Of a stretch of DNA of 64,000 nt, positions 25,101 through 38,800 are shown piece after piece; position 1 is the first letter of the stretch; each line of letters starts with the position of its first letter. The stretch covers positions 62,001 to 126,000 of the forward strand of contig NW_013651687.1 in assembly GCF_000499385.1 (NCBI RefSeq). The letters are read 5' to 3'. The notes under the pieces were generated by a model. That model worked only from the letters and a program-made list of their open reading frames with translations, was not told the DNA's origin and did not search any database. The stretch is from Eimeria necatrix (taxonomy: Eukaryota > Apicomplexa > Conoidasida > Eucoccidiorida > Eimeriidae). Made by a program: the position numbers and the translations under genes.

Positions 25101-28100
25101 CTCCCTGTTTCTGGCCTGCTGGTCGTTGGGGGCAGGAGGATCTGGGGAACTTGTGCCGTGAGGCAAACCCCGATTTACTAAATGGCGAGTGCATGAGCTT
25201 CCGTGGTAGGAAATAAAAGGTGCCGTTGGCAGTGTATGCATTTTTCTGTGCCGTAGGAAGGGGCAGCATCTCCTCCTTTCCTTCACTATTGCAGCCTCTG
25301 CAAGCCCAGATCTTGCCGCTTGTTCTGCAACAAGACCCGCGATCGGCGCCTCTTATGCTTTTGTCGCTGACGCTGAGGTAGGTGTAATTCTCATCATGGG
25401 GAGGCGCATTGCTTTTCTTGCAAAGACCATAGCGAAAGAGCCAATACTGCTGTTGTTGTTGGGTGGTGTTGGGACAGGGTGGTTGGTGACTTCATTTCTT
25501 TTTTTCGGTCATGCATCAAGGACGACATGGAAAGATGTTTGTACCTGCTGCTACGGTATGTATCAACGTCATTTGGGCGCAGACTAGCGGGCGCACCTTA
25601 ACGCTCTCCGCATGCTGCACAATGCCAGGTGGCGCTTCCTTTTGCTGGATGTAGCTTTGCAGCATCATACTTCTAAGCATGGTCTGCATGCGAACATTCA
25701 CTGCCTGTGTCTGTTCTCGCCATTGTTTTTGTCTTTTCTGCGTTGGTCTAGCTGTGTCGCATGTACTTTTTTAGGCTTCATATTTGCATAGCCGGCTTTC
25801 TTTGCTTGGCTGAATCTCTATGGCATCAGACTTTAGCGGCGTGGTCTGCAAGCTGGCTGTCCACTGTTGTTGTTCCGCCCATCTTTTCCCTTTGCTTTTA
25901 TTTTCAAAACTGATCGGTTCCCCCACTGAATTAGTCGAGATTGGTGTTGCTTGTCATAGACCTGTCTCTGATGCTTCAGTTTATCGACGGCTAACTGTGG
26001 AGGACCATCCAAAACAACGCTAGCAGCGGAGGCACAGGAGCTCGCCCTAGACACGCTTCGAGAACTCTGCAGCGACAGCTCGTTCGGTTTTGAGCTGATG
26101 CTGAATTATGACGGGGATATTCGTCGTTCCAACATGTTCGCGGCCCTACTAACGCTGCTCCTGCAGCTGGCAGCTCCCCGTGTGCCCACCCTCAGAGGCG
26201 CGTATCGCTTTACAGAGGGTGATATCGAAGGTTTTGGACAGCAAGGGTCACCAAACTATTCTCTTTCACATGCTTGCATGGGTACAGGGCTCTCTTGTTC
26301 AGATGTGTTGCCAGCGAAAACTCCAACGCAGCAGTTGTCTCCTTCAGGGTCTTCTCCATCTTCAGTGAGCACAAGCCTGGTTCCAGAGAGCGGTAGAGCT
26401 CATCATCACAGCGCTTTTCATCTGAGGAAGGCCCCTCCGAGGTCACCCTTAAAATCATCCCGCTCCACTGCCGAGAGTGGCGTAGCGACGTCAACGGAAA
26501 ACGTAGCGACAGATGCTGCCGGAGTAGCTCGTCCCGCAGGCCTTTCTAATGTCAACCGCTTGGCGCTCGCGGCTGTCCTCCGTCTCATTTCTGCATTGGA
26601 TTCCCGCTGCGACAACTTGAACAGACGCAATGCAGCGGAACACCAACAGCAGCAATCAACGGAACTGGAGGCTCCTAAGGCACGGCTTGCAAACGAGTCC
26701 GCTGCAGAATATTTTTTGCGTATTCAAGCGGCTTTGCCCCTTGGTCAGCGACGTAAGCATAAAGCTCTCCTATCGTATGGTGCTTCGCTTTTCAACTCCA
26801 ACACGAAAGAGGCAATCCCTCAGCTTGAGGGACTTGGGCTGCTTCCCACTCCAGCAACGCCCAGGAGCACTGCCCTCTTCCTGAAGGAGACGAGGGGACT
26901 CGATCTGCGTGCTGTCGGCTTGTACCTCAGCACCAATAAGCCGTGGAATGCAGCGGTAAGTCGAGGCACATTAATTAACCTGCAAATGCGCAAGTATTCT
27001 CACGAATTCCCTCGCAAGGAAACGCTGGCCGCATGATCAGGCGTGCACTGGAGTGGGTACAGGCAGTTATTTTTTCAGTAGTCTCTCTGTGCCTTTGGTT
27101 AGGTCTTACGAGAATTTGTTGCGCTGTTTACATTCGGCGGCGTTGGCCTTGTTGCCGCTTTAAGAGAGTTCCTAAAGACTTTCCGTCTGCCTGGAGAGTC
27201 CCAACAAATTGAACGCGTGATGGAGGCCTTCGCAGATGAATTTTTCCGCCAGCAGCCCCTAGTCAATTGCCCCCACAACAAGGAAAAGCTTGCAGAGACG
27301 ACTGCAGACGACTCAACAACAGCAGCTGCAACGGCGGATGCAGAGTCGCTTGGGCCAGGTGATGCCAATGCAAACAAGCGGTCCACAGCTGTAGCGGAGC
27401 CGGTGGAGCTGTCACTGTGGCGTTGGGTGGTGGATGAGGGACTGTATTCTTCTACGCGTGCAGCGGCTGCTCGAGAAGGAGCAGCGGATGAGGACCAGCA
27501 GACAGACACCAGTGAACTTACTAAGCAACTCTCAGAGTTCAGCCCTGTAAGCACCTGCCGTAGAGGCTGTGTTGCGGAAATGTGAAGGCTTAATATAACG
27601 GAGTTTCCGTTACCTGACAACGGGGAATCTGTTGGTTTAATAGATGCTCCTATTCGTTTGTGCATACTGCGTGGTGATTGTATGTTGTCCCCGAGAGCAT
27701 CATCAAGGTATGGGGATAACAGACGAGCACGTTCTTATCGACAAACTTGTTCGCCAATGTTAGCGTGTAGGGCATTTAGGGTTTGAGGGCGCCATACACA
27801 AAGGTTTCTTTACTTCTCTGCAGATGGGCTTCGTTGCTATTCCTGTTTGCCGGATTTCCTTCAGGCGCAGCCACCACCTGGGTATGTCCTTATGGTTCAC
27901 AAGGACACTGTTTTCGTGCTGTCGTATTCTATCATCATGCTGAACACTGACCAGCACAACAATCAAGTCCGTGGCAAAATGAAAGTAGAAGACTTTGTAA
28001 AAAACAATCGAGGCATTAATAACGGTTCAGATCTGCCTTCCTTCTATCTCCAGAATATATACATTTCCATACGACACCAAGAGATTAAGCTGAAAGAGAC

Positions 28101-31100
28101 AGCTCTAGCGACAAGCCCTCCGTCGCAAGCAGGTCAAGCGCAAAAGGGAGACGCTGCTACCAAAGAACAGCAACAGCAGCAGCCGCCTGACATTTTTGAC
28201 ATCCTTGCAGACGGATGGACACCTGCTGAAGGGGCTGGCTTGGGTTGGGGTGCGTTTGCTTCACCTTACGGTGGTGCTTTGGGTTTCAAGTCACAAGAAT
28301 GTGCAACGGCATACCGCAGTGTGCCCAAACTGCGAACAGCCCCAGCCGCTGATAGCTGCAGCAACAATGGTTGCGCCCGCAGCAACGCAGGCGCGGAAAT
28401 CCTTGCCGAGGAAGGGCTCGAAGCTGAGATGTTTCAGTGCATGTGGAACAGCGGGTGCTTTTCTGTTCTGAGAGGGGCTTTCGAATCCTCACTTGACTTG
28501 CGGCAGCTTGAGGAGATCTTGTGCGGCTTCGTTTCATTGGCACGTGCTGCTACAGCCCTTGGTCAAGTTGTTGCTTTGAACGTGATTGTGGCTGAGTTAT
28601 GCAGCTACTTCGTGTATACGGTGCCCGCGCACTCCCAGTTAATCCTGGCCCCTGTTATGTACCTTATTCGATGCTCTGGAGCCTCTCTTAGAGAGGAAGG
28701 CTGGGGGGCAATTTTAGAGCTTCTGCTCCGGTTGCATGCCCTTGATTTGTTACCTCCAGCCCTTATGAACTTAGATGACTTTGAGGGATCTGGCGGTGCA
28801 GCTCTTCCATCGCTCTGTACTTTGCTCCCGCCACAGTTTACGCCTCCAGTTTCCAGGAGAGATCGAGGAGCTGGGAGGAAGGGCGGAGGCTGGCTAGGGG
28901 ATCTAACTTCCATATTATTTGCCTTGGGCGATTCTGACGACGAAAGTGACGGAGATGACAACAGCGGAGCCCACGGCCAAATGGTCGCCTTGTCAGAGGT
29001 ACGATAAACACTACAGTGCAAGCGCGTCTGTTGGATGAGCAGTCTTTGCTGCCGCTGCAGACTTGTCTACTAAAATTCCTTGCGGCGCATACTTTATCAG
29101 ACTCATCTAAGACGCATCTAAGCGTATTGTCCCCTTTATTCGTCTCTTCGTGAATGTTTCAGTAGCGTGTTCGCACCTCCTCTCCAGCGCCGCAGATGCA
29201 GTTGCGCATAGATGTGTGTGTGGACAGACATGATCTCCAGTGTGTGCTTGTTATGTGTAGACAGACACACTGTGATAGATGTTCACGGATAGGTGTGTGG
29301 ACAGACACACCATGATCCCAAGTGCTTGTTCACTATTCGCAAACACACTGTGATTTCAACGGCTTGCCCACTAGTACAGACGCCGTTGCCATAGCATTTT
29401 ACAATACTGTCGAGATCATGAGCTCGCTTGTGACAACTTTCAGGAGCTAAACTTCGCATGTGACGGTCTGTATGTTTTAAGAGCTTCGACGGACTTCGCG
29501 CTGCTTCCTTCCACCCTTGCAGTGCCAGTGGCATCCTGTCCAGAGACGGAGGCAGAAAGGGGCGTTTCAGAGCTGCGTCAGATGCCGCGTCCTCCTCGTT
29601 ACCAGGGCGACGCTCGGGCTGGCAGCCACACCTCAGGAGCAGAGCAGCAGCTGCAAAGAGGGCATGCGGAGCTACTTCAGCATGAGCAACAGATTCAGCA
29701 GCAGGAAAATGCGGCAGCGCGTTCTCCGAGCTCTGCACCAGCAGAGGACGAGGAATTCGCCTCCGCAAAAGTTCCCTACCTGCGTCTGAAGACAGTATTG
29801 TCACAGGGCATCCACGTAGATGCGGCAGTTGCTGAGTAAGGTTGCCTAGGTATTTTTTGAGCCCGACATCATCCCGAAAGTGCTTCCTGGTTTGTATCAC
29901 TTTTTAATACTCTTAATTCGAATGTGTGTTTCGTTTGCAGAGTTCTTCGTCAGATCGAGCCTATATCATCTTTGTCAGCTGCTGTTGTCCTCCTTTTGCA
30001 CATCGTATCGGGTTTCCCCCCCATCCGACAAAATCCAGGCGTTCCACCGGATTGCCCATCCCAGTCTCAGCTGCTGCAGCAGCAACTGCATCCTGCATCG
30101 GCCGTTGCAGCGTCGCAGAATCGCAGCTCTGGTGAAGCGCCTTCGCGGGTAGCTGGTCCCAGTAGTGGTACCCTGACTACTGTTACATCGTCAGCTTCTT
30201 CTGGAACTCCAAACCATAGTCCCTCTCCCTTACAAGCCCCTGAAGACCTCGGCTTGCCGTGTTCCCCAGGAGTTGAACAGTCTATGCTGTCCACTTATCT
30301 ACTTGACACACAGAGGCGTGGTGTGGACGTTGACACCTCAAGACCAAACAGCGGTAGCATCAGCTCAGCTAGCTGTGCTTCGGTGGGATCGACTGCAACA
30401 TCGACCCAGGGCAGTGGAACGCTCCCATACTCTTTGCCCCCTCCTGTCTGGTCTCCTTTGCGGGGGTGCGTCACTCCGCAACTGCTTACGTACAGAGCCT
30501 ACACAGACCGACTCTTTTGCCTGGAACTGCTGGGAGCGCTTATGCTAAGTGAGCTGACTCCTGGTAGCCTGTCTCTTCACCGGTCAAAGCCGTACGGGAA
30601 TGCTCTCCTGCAGAGTTCTCCGTGGCTTCTTTGTGCCGTGTATCTCGACACATTCCTGAGGCGCTACTCTATAGGCACTGCTGCAAGTGGCGTTCCTACC
30701 CCCCTCGAAGTGGTAGGCCTGGCAGATTCTACGGAACAGCGACAGCAACAACAGCAGCAGCCGCTCTCAGGAGCGGCCGGAATGCATGCCGACAGACCCC
30801 TGTGGGCTCGGGCCGTGCTAGATGCATGCAGCAAAGATCCTCTCGCGCAGGCCACCATGAGGAGCGTTTGCAACGTGTTCCAGGCAATTGGGTCCCGCCG
30901 GCTGGTGGACACACCAACAAGTGCGACAGTACTTGCCTACCTGCTGATTATTTCGGTTTAGTAAGTGGCGCTTTGAGGCTTCAAAGTGGTATTTTCCGCG
31001 TTTGTACTCTAAGGCTGCTGCGTGCAGGTCTTCCGCACTGGGAGTTGCTCTTCATAGAGCGGCTAGTTGTAACCGTTCTCCGGATATGCCTGCGACTTTT

Positions 31101-33940
31101 GTCTGACGAAGATTCTTTGCTGCTCCCAGTGTACACAAAGACAAGAACAACCCAGCCAGCGGACACAGATTTAGCTGGCTGCACTGCGGCTAGCCAAGTG
31201 GCAATACATCATCTGCAACTTCTCACCCTCCTCCACCCTAACGTTTTCTGCATGCACGTACAGCGCATCTGCCAGTCAGCCATTGTAGGCTTCTCTGAAG
31301 ATTCCAGATCTAAAAGAACCACGCACAATATGTTCACTGAGGGCCTTTTTGCTACTCAATCAGCCTTCCGCCCTAGTTGTGCGTGGAAATTAACTATTTT
31401 TTCATGGCTGTTTGAGTTTATTGTTTTGCAATTTTTGCTTTTCATGTGCTGCCGCGCGTTTTGCTTCCTGTTCAGATCCTTGTCTCTAGGCTTAACCTCA
31501 GGGCGTGCAGCAGCCCTCTTCTTATCCAGGTCCTCCTGGCTCTATATCAAAGGCTGGTCCCTTTGCCTGCTTTTCAGCCAACTGCTCCGCTACCGCAGCA
31601 GCTGACACAGCCGCAGCCGCAGCAGCTAGCGCGGAAGATCATTGCGTCTCTGTCTGACTGGGTGAAGGACTCCGAAGCACTTGCATTACTCATACTGCAG
31701 CACCGCAACCACTACCAGATGCTGCTGCAAACCCTGATGGCCCTCTGTATTTACGTTCCGCCGTTTCCACCCGCACAGGCGGCGGCCTCTTCCCCCAGTG
31801 AAGCAAGGATAGAGGGAGACGCGCATGACAAGCAACAGCCTCAGCAGAGCATGAGCAGTGCCTCATCCTATGAAGCTAACTGCAGCTCCCTGACCTTGCT
31901 GGCATCGTTAATACCTTCAGTTGGAGAGGCCTTAAGATCCAAGGGAGGGGCCGTGTCGGCGTGTCTTGCAGCTGCAGCGAACGCTGCTTTTGCTGAAAGC
32001 ACTGGAGGCTGCGCCACTTGGAAGGCTCGCCTGGACTGCCAGGCCATGTGGCTTCAGTCCATGCAGGTCTTGGCTATTGTTTGCAGCTTTTCGGCACGAC
32101 CCGTGAAGGTCAAAGCTCTAGCTGTAGGCTCAACACGTCGTATGCTTGTTACGCACGGATCAATGCACACGATACACGCATATTTCCTCCGCGGTACACA
32201 CGCAGGAAGGGTATGGTTAGTTAAACGTACATGCCTCTGTGTGATTCAGTTGCTCCTTGCTGTCGCTTTTTTTTCCAGATTTTGCAGCAAGTGCTCATCC
32301 GTTGCAGCCGAAACCAGCCGGGCCAGGCAGAGAGTACCGCTGTTACTGTCCAAGAAACGCCGGGCCACTCCAGGGGACGCAATGAAGCATCGCAGAGCAT
32401 GGTGACACCCGCTACAGGAGATGCGGTGTCTGTTGCAGCAGCTGCAGTAGATTACTGGACGCGGGCGGCAGAAGACCCGTATACCTGGAGGCTTTGCTTG
32501 CAGCTTGTCGTCTTCCCTCTCTTGAGCCTTCGCTTTGACTACCCGTACACTCCACCGCCTCCAGGAGACGCACCCCCACCTCCACCGCAACTTCAGCATC
32601 ACCATAACGGCGTTAACACTGGAGACTCCATGTTCACCCTCCCGGCAGAGCATGATCCGCTTCAACATCAGCGCGACTTGCAAGCAGGGATGCCATGGAT
32701 GGCTCTTCCGACAAGGCGGCGACTAACACCAGAAGCAGCCATAGCCACTCTCGGCCTAGACGAAGTAGGATGCCGCATCTGTGCCTGCTTGCTTGTAGCT
32801 ATAGTAGTATGACTCCAAGCAAGAGTTACACCTGGTTTTTTGGAGTTTATACTATTGGCTGCTGTTGGCTAAATGACAGTACTGGAAGCGCAAGTTTGCC
32901 CATTGTCTGGCTGTGGTCAATGTTCTTTGCTCTGCCAGGTATACCAGAGAAAAGCTGCCGCAGCGAGTTTGGCTTGCCGCCTCTTCCTCACGAAGATGGA
33001 GCTGCTGCTCCAGCCTTTTAAGGTCAAAGGATTTTATGTGGACTTCGTTGCCGGCCAGTTGCCGTCTGCAGAGGTGTCGAGATTCCAGGGACCATCGGGA
33101 GACCATCCCGGAGGAATTGAAGGTCTCCTGCCCCCGCTTACCCAGCTCGTGCAGCTCCTTGTAACTGAAGCAAAGGTGCGATGCATGTCCTAGCTGGGGA
33201 CTACAGCGAGTGCGCTTTGGTCAGTGTGGCGCAGCATTTGCTGTCGTTTTGAGTAACTACATGTAAGCAGGGTATTGCCTAAGCCGTTATTGTTTGTCTG
33301 TACTTGCGGGTCCCTTCAGCAAGCTCCCGTAGTCTACCGCGACGCCTTTCTTGAAAGTATGAAGAATACTTTGTTGGTTGTCCTGACCTGCCCGTTTGTG
33401 GCGGCAAGTCCCATACCTTCTGATCTCAAGACACCTATATCTCCGGCCTCGGTCCTTCCAGTGATATTCGTGCCAAAACAACAGCAACAGCAGCAACTGC
33501 AGCGGCAACCGGATATGTCAGGTACAGAAACACAGGAAGCTCAAGCTTCAGATGAGGCTGCACAGGGTCCGTCAACGGAGGAGGCTTTATTGAGGATGTT
33601 GTCATTTTTAACAGATAGCCAGAGGCTGGTGGTATCAGCTGTATCTCCTTTCGTCGTCTCAACATTCCCGAAAGTGGTACAAGAGCTGCTCTTGATACTG
33701 CCGACCCCGCAGCCCTCTTCAACCCATCCGGTGCTAGCGCATCAAGAGGCGTCGGATGAGCACAGAGGAAACAGTGGTACAACGGGGGCGCCGGATAACG
33801 TAGGAGACAGTAGCCCTGGAAGCTTCATCGACAGCGGCAACGAGAAGTGTACCACCACAGAGGAACACGTTGTTGACGTTGGCAACCGCAGTGCAACAAG
33901 CGTAGCAACCGCAGACGGAAGTGCTGGTGCATCATTGTAG
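22109..33940 (+). CDS. Large Sec7-domain Arf GTPase exchange factor (BIG/GBF type)
   Basis: The protein loads GTP onto Arf GTPases at Golgi membranes. The Sec7 core spans exons from about 26.7 to 28.1 kb. It contains LGLLP...ALFLKETRGLDLRAVGLYL, then FRLPGESQQIERVMEAFAD with the catalytic glutamate finger, then SYSIIMLNTDQHNNQVRGKM and NNRGINNGSDLP. Upstream exons (22.1-26.2 kb) match the N-terminal helical region, for example SLLHRASPLLRN and LRELCSDSSFGFELM. Downstream exons to 33940 form HDS-type helical repeats broken by Gln/Ala/Ser-rich tracts. About 100 residues are inserted in the Sec7 domain between FFRQQP and the YS helix. The start ATG at 22109 opens a 292-codon frame. Many junctions are inferred; the intron chain at 28.9-29.9 and 32.8-32.9 kb is uncertain. 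The family call is firm, but the choice between BIG and GBF1 subfamily is not. Confidence 0.9.
29206..29350 (+). repeat. Imperfect minisatellite in an intron of the ArfGEF gene
   Basis: Three or more degraded copies of a unit related to TGTGTGGACAGACACAC...TGATCNNNAGTG occur in a row, separated by similar spacers. They lie in a non-coding stretch between supported exons ending near 29.0 kb and starting near 29.5 kb. Confidence 0.65.
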
Positions 33941-35897
33941 AACTGTGGTTAGAACTGTCTTTGTGAGCATGAGAAAGAACACTGGGGTCCCTGCCTTCAT
34001 GGATCCGTGGCATACCAGTTTTCGTTTCTCGCTCTTCCTGGTGGAATTACAGACTTTTAGTCTTTTATGAGATGCTACTGTGGTAGGCATTTAACCGAAT
34101 AAGTGGAGTCGCATTCACTCGTGCAGTTCTCCTGAGTACGAAGAGCGCAGCTAGTAGCTTGCACGCTTATTCTTCACGCTCTCCTAATCCTTCAGAGGAG
34201 CGACGGGTCTCAGCGATGCCAGTATCAGGAGGGTATTGCTGCTCGTACGCAAGTTGCGGCTGCATGCAGTGAAGGCGTGCTTTCCAGCATGGAACTCCCG
34301 GATTTCTTAGAAGTGCGGGGGCGTGGGATATTTAGCCATTCCTGTAACTCTGAGGCATCAGTCACGTAGTTAACATGCACCATATATTTGACGATATAAC
34401 CCCTGTATGGAGAACATGCGTGATGGAGGACAGCTTGGTAAACTTCTGAAGCTTTGCCCCGGAGCATGATACGAGCAGCGGACAGACGTGCATGGCGAAC
34501 CGCCATGGCAGCATGTTGGCCGAAGATCGATGGCCAGCAATGTAGGAAGTGGATACTAGGAGCCATATTTTCCTGTCTGAAAACATAATCAAGTTCTAAG
34601 AAATCTGAGTATTTTACGTGTGACATTTTACCTATAATTGCATTATAGGTACATGCCAGACGTGGCGGTGAATGATGGCGCTTTGGTGATGCATTTCCGT
34701 CTGTCGAAGTTAGGCAGCTTCCCCTCAAACATGAGATTTAAGCATGTTCCAATGCTTGATTTCTTCTATTGTGTGCCTTTCCGTGGAGAAAACCCAGGGT
34801 TAAAGACGCAAACCTTTGCGCTGGGGCTTCAAGCCCCAAGGCTGTAGTCAGCTGAATACAGGCTTATCTGTATGGGCCTCACACACTCATAAATACTGAA
34901 GGTAGCCTTGCAAAACAATTCGATACGCGCATTTATCTGTGCCATGCTACATGCGGAACGCTGCAACGCTAAAACGCGAGAAAGGAGGGGCACCTTAGTG
35001 CCGGCGCGGGCAACTTAAACCCTCATCGTCCCGCGCTAGGTACATACAGAGGCAACTCGCGGGAACTTGACATAGACGTCAATAAACCGGAATTATATTC
35101 TTTTGTGTAGGCTTACGCCTAAGGATAGCTCATCAGGTAGTTGGGCGTTTCGTGGAGCTCCATGCCTGCAGAGTTCACCTTGTTCATTCTCCCCTGCACA
35201 AACTAAAGCTCTCCACAAGAACCATTAGGGCAGTGAATACAAGCGCTTGGTGCAGCTATTTATATAAGATACATGAGTCCGTCCAGTTAGCTGCAAATTG
35301 ATCCAGAGGCAACTTCATTTTCCTCGAAGCAACCTTGGCACGTTCCTTTAGCAAGTATCTGATTCAGAAGTTGCCTATGCAGTCCCATGGCTAGGTAATG
35401 CGACAGTGATACTGAGCGAGCTTTTTTCTAGCTTCCAGTCTGACGTCGCGGGCTCCAGCTTGCGTCAATTTTCCAAGACGCAGCCCATTGGGGTGGACAG
35501 AGACGCGGTGCGCGTTTTCAGCATCAGACTTGAGAGGCCCGCCGGCGTCGACGCGTAAAGTGGAATTCTCGATAGCAGGCTGTTTCTACAAAGTCCAAAC
35601 TAGGTTCTGGAGCAAAAACAATGCCTTCGAGTATGCATAAACATAGCTCAGTTGGTCACGCAGTCTCCTGCGTAGTCCATAGCGCATACGTTGCCTTTGT
35701 TGCTCCTGGTAGTGCTTGAACTGGACTTTGGAACTTATAAACCAGTTCCACATGTAGCAGAATGCATGCATGTGGCTCTGCCTCCTAGTGAAAGCAAAGG
35801 TGACTGGGTTTGAGTTTAAGGACGCACAGGAGCTATCAAGAGTTCCCATTCAGTTAAGCAGCTGTAAGTGCAAGTCTTTTTGCTTATGCCCTTCCAG
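33941..35897. other. Intergenic region, may include 5' exons of the CFAP74-like gene
   Basis: After the ArfGEF stop no frame shows clear family resemblance. A plus-strand open stretch at about 35437-35558 (reading VFSIRLERPAG near its end) looks coding in composition and could be a 5' exon of the downstream flagellar gene. A plus frame at 34638-34847 is weaker. The first exon of the CFAP74-like gene was not identified with confidence. Confidence 0.4.
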
Positions 35898-38800
35898 ATA
35901 GCGCATTTGACGAAGCTGGCCCCGCCTCCAACAAGATAAAGAAACTAAGAAAGCAAATAGCTGAGCAAAATCGAGAACTGCAACGACAACAACGTGAGCG
36001 CTCATGCAGCATCGTCCAGAAAATCGTGCAGGAAGAATGGGCTACTGCTCAGAAGGCGCTAGCAAAGACTTCTGTGGCAAGTACGCGGAAAAATAACGAA
36101 ATCCAGTAAACCCTAAGCGTGACTTTTACGAGCAATCTGATGGGTTGGCAGATGCAGTCGTGCTGATGCCTGCATTTTGCATCAATGGCTGCAAAAAGAA
36201 GAAACAGCAATCGATGTGTGGCCGTATTAAAGGACAGCTGTAAGGATATGACTAAAAGATAAGTCGTTGGTATGTCCACAGAGAGCATTGTTCTTATCCA
36301 GTAGGGCCCGCCAGCAGAAACTCCTACGTTGTAACGGCATTTTTCTTCTTTGTGCTGTAGCTAGCAAATATAATGGGCAGGGGTCTGTTGAGCGCTTGTG
36401 CGGGGAAGCGGAACCGGAAAACAAGGGTTACCTCGAGGGCCCCTTTGCCTCCACAAGCCGAAAACAAAGCGCATATGCAGGGCGTCTAAGAGACCTTTCA
36501 GCAGCCGATAAGTAAGTCATCTCGCAAGCGCTTGGCAAGCACTTGTAGCCTTGCAAAGGATACAGTTTAAGCAAAAGTTCGGGACGCAGTGCTTGTTGAA
36601 TTGCAGGCCCGTGGATGCCACTGTCCCAGAAAAGCAATCTCGGCTACTAAGTCGCAGTCTTAGCGTGTTCGAGCAGAAGAAAATTGAAAAAGCCCTTCAG
36701 GCGCAACAGAGGTCCATTCTAGAGGGAACGCCTCAGCGCATAGCGGGGAGAGTGCACTCGGGTCCATCATTCAGGTGCTGCCCTGCGGAGGTGGCATTTA
36801 ACGGGTTCGAAGCAGGAGCTGTGTACACACAAAATGTCGAAGTAACCAACGTAAGCTTGGGCTTTAGCACGTTCCGAGTACTGCCCCTGGCTGACGATGT
36901 CGAAGGCATCATCTCCGTAATATTCGAGGCTCCGGGGAGGATTTCCGCCGGACGAAGTGCGCGACTGACGGTAGTATTCGCTCCGCAGAAGGAGGAAGAT
37001 CTTAGTACTGAAGTCATTTTACTTTCCCCCACGGGGCCACAATCGCTGCCAGTAATATGTTCTCGAAAAAGATCAGCTTTGTCTTTCCGGCCGCACAGGC
37101 AATCCCCTGAGGAGCTTTTGAAGCTCCTGCACAAATCGCCGACGTCAGCAAAGGGGGTTCGTGTTGCAGCTTCCGAGATTTTGACTAGAGAAAAATCGAA
37201 AATTATGAAGAATGCACTAAGTCGGAGTGACAAATATCGAGAAACCGGAGGAGAGCGAGGTCCAGAAGAAGAGGCGCCTACAGATGGAGTTGTTTATCTT
37301 CCTGCTGGACACATTCAACTGGGTGAAGTGGCAGCGGTTCGCTTTAGACTTTCTAACACAGGAAGCCTTGGCACTGCCTATCGCCTCTTCCCGGTCACTC
37401 CAGAGGAGCTCCAAGAACATCTTGAGCCTGAATCCCCATCTTCACAACAAAGTGAACAGCCGAATGAGACGACCAACAGTGTACAAGATTTAGCTGAGTT
37501 ACCTGCAAGAAATCAAAACACGGAGGAAACTGCCACATTGAACTCTGTAGATGCACAGCCAACAGAAATTCAAGAAAAAGATAGCATATTTGGGCAGGCG
37601 GAAGAGGACACGAGAAGCTTCAACGCTTCTGGATGGCTGGAGGCTCTACAAGGTGAAGCAGTAGTTTTAGCACAACGACTTAGGATCTCCGACAAGCACA
37701 ACACGTTTGCCTGGGCAAAAATAGTGTCTAGCGGTCTATCTAAGTTGTTGGGAAAGAAAAAGGAGCAGGCTAGTCGAGAGGCATCTTGTCCAGAAACAAC
37801 CTTCCAGCTCTCTCTTCGAAGCACGCTTGTGAAGAACGCTGCGGGGGAGTTAGATGCCCTTCAGACTCAGGAGATCACGATTGTTCATGCTCCAACCCGA
37901 ACAGGACGGTTTGTTGGATTCTTTGCCTTGCAGTTTTCCAACAAAGAGGTATTGTTCCATCTTCGCATCGCGTGATAATTCGTACTTTTCAAGGCTTCCA
38001 AATACAAAGCAGTGCAGCTCTGGAAAAGCCTAATCCGCGTCTTTTCAACTCGTCTGGACATCAGATTAGGCACTAGGCTAGCACCAGAATTTAGCGTAGG
38101 CCACTTGCATTTTCGTTCGTTTTGTGAGCAGCACGACGATGTGATAGTAGTTGTGGACGGGCAATGCATCTTGCCACCTGTCTGCATGGACGCCCCGTTG
38201 CATGATTTGGGAATTTGTGTACCGAATCGCGTGTACCGGCAGCATTTCCAAGTCACAAGCAACAGTTCCTTGACTCGCACGCTGCAGGTGGTTTCACCCG
38301 AGGCAGAAGAGGGGGTCCTATGGGTAGAGCCACGTTGTTCTTTTGTACAACCACGGGGAGTGGCCTCTCTAACTGCACACGTGTGTCTCTCGTTCCCCTT
38401 CTTCGACCGGCATCCCGAATACGTACAACCTCTTTCTCCTGTCATTGCCAAGACCAACCTGAAGGCAATAGCCTTCAAAATACCCATTCAGATCAAAGCG
38501 AGTGATCAAATACTTTGTGCGGAGACTGCCATCACAGGTGTGCAACCAAAAGGCACGTTTACCAATCACGTAAGCCTCCTCTTTGCATGTGTACAGCTGT
38601 TGGCTGAGTGAAAGGGCCACGTTTGGACAAGCCACAGCGACACAAATGAGGTGGAAACTTTTTTTTGTGCCACAGAAATAGCACAGGTGTGCGATTCTTC
38701 GCTTCTTACGCGGTGGACCACATTTATTTTTCTTTTGTAAACAATGCCTCATTCAATGTGCAGGCACCCTTACTGAGCTTCATCTGCGCCTCTCTCGTAC

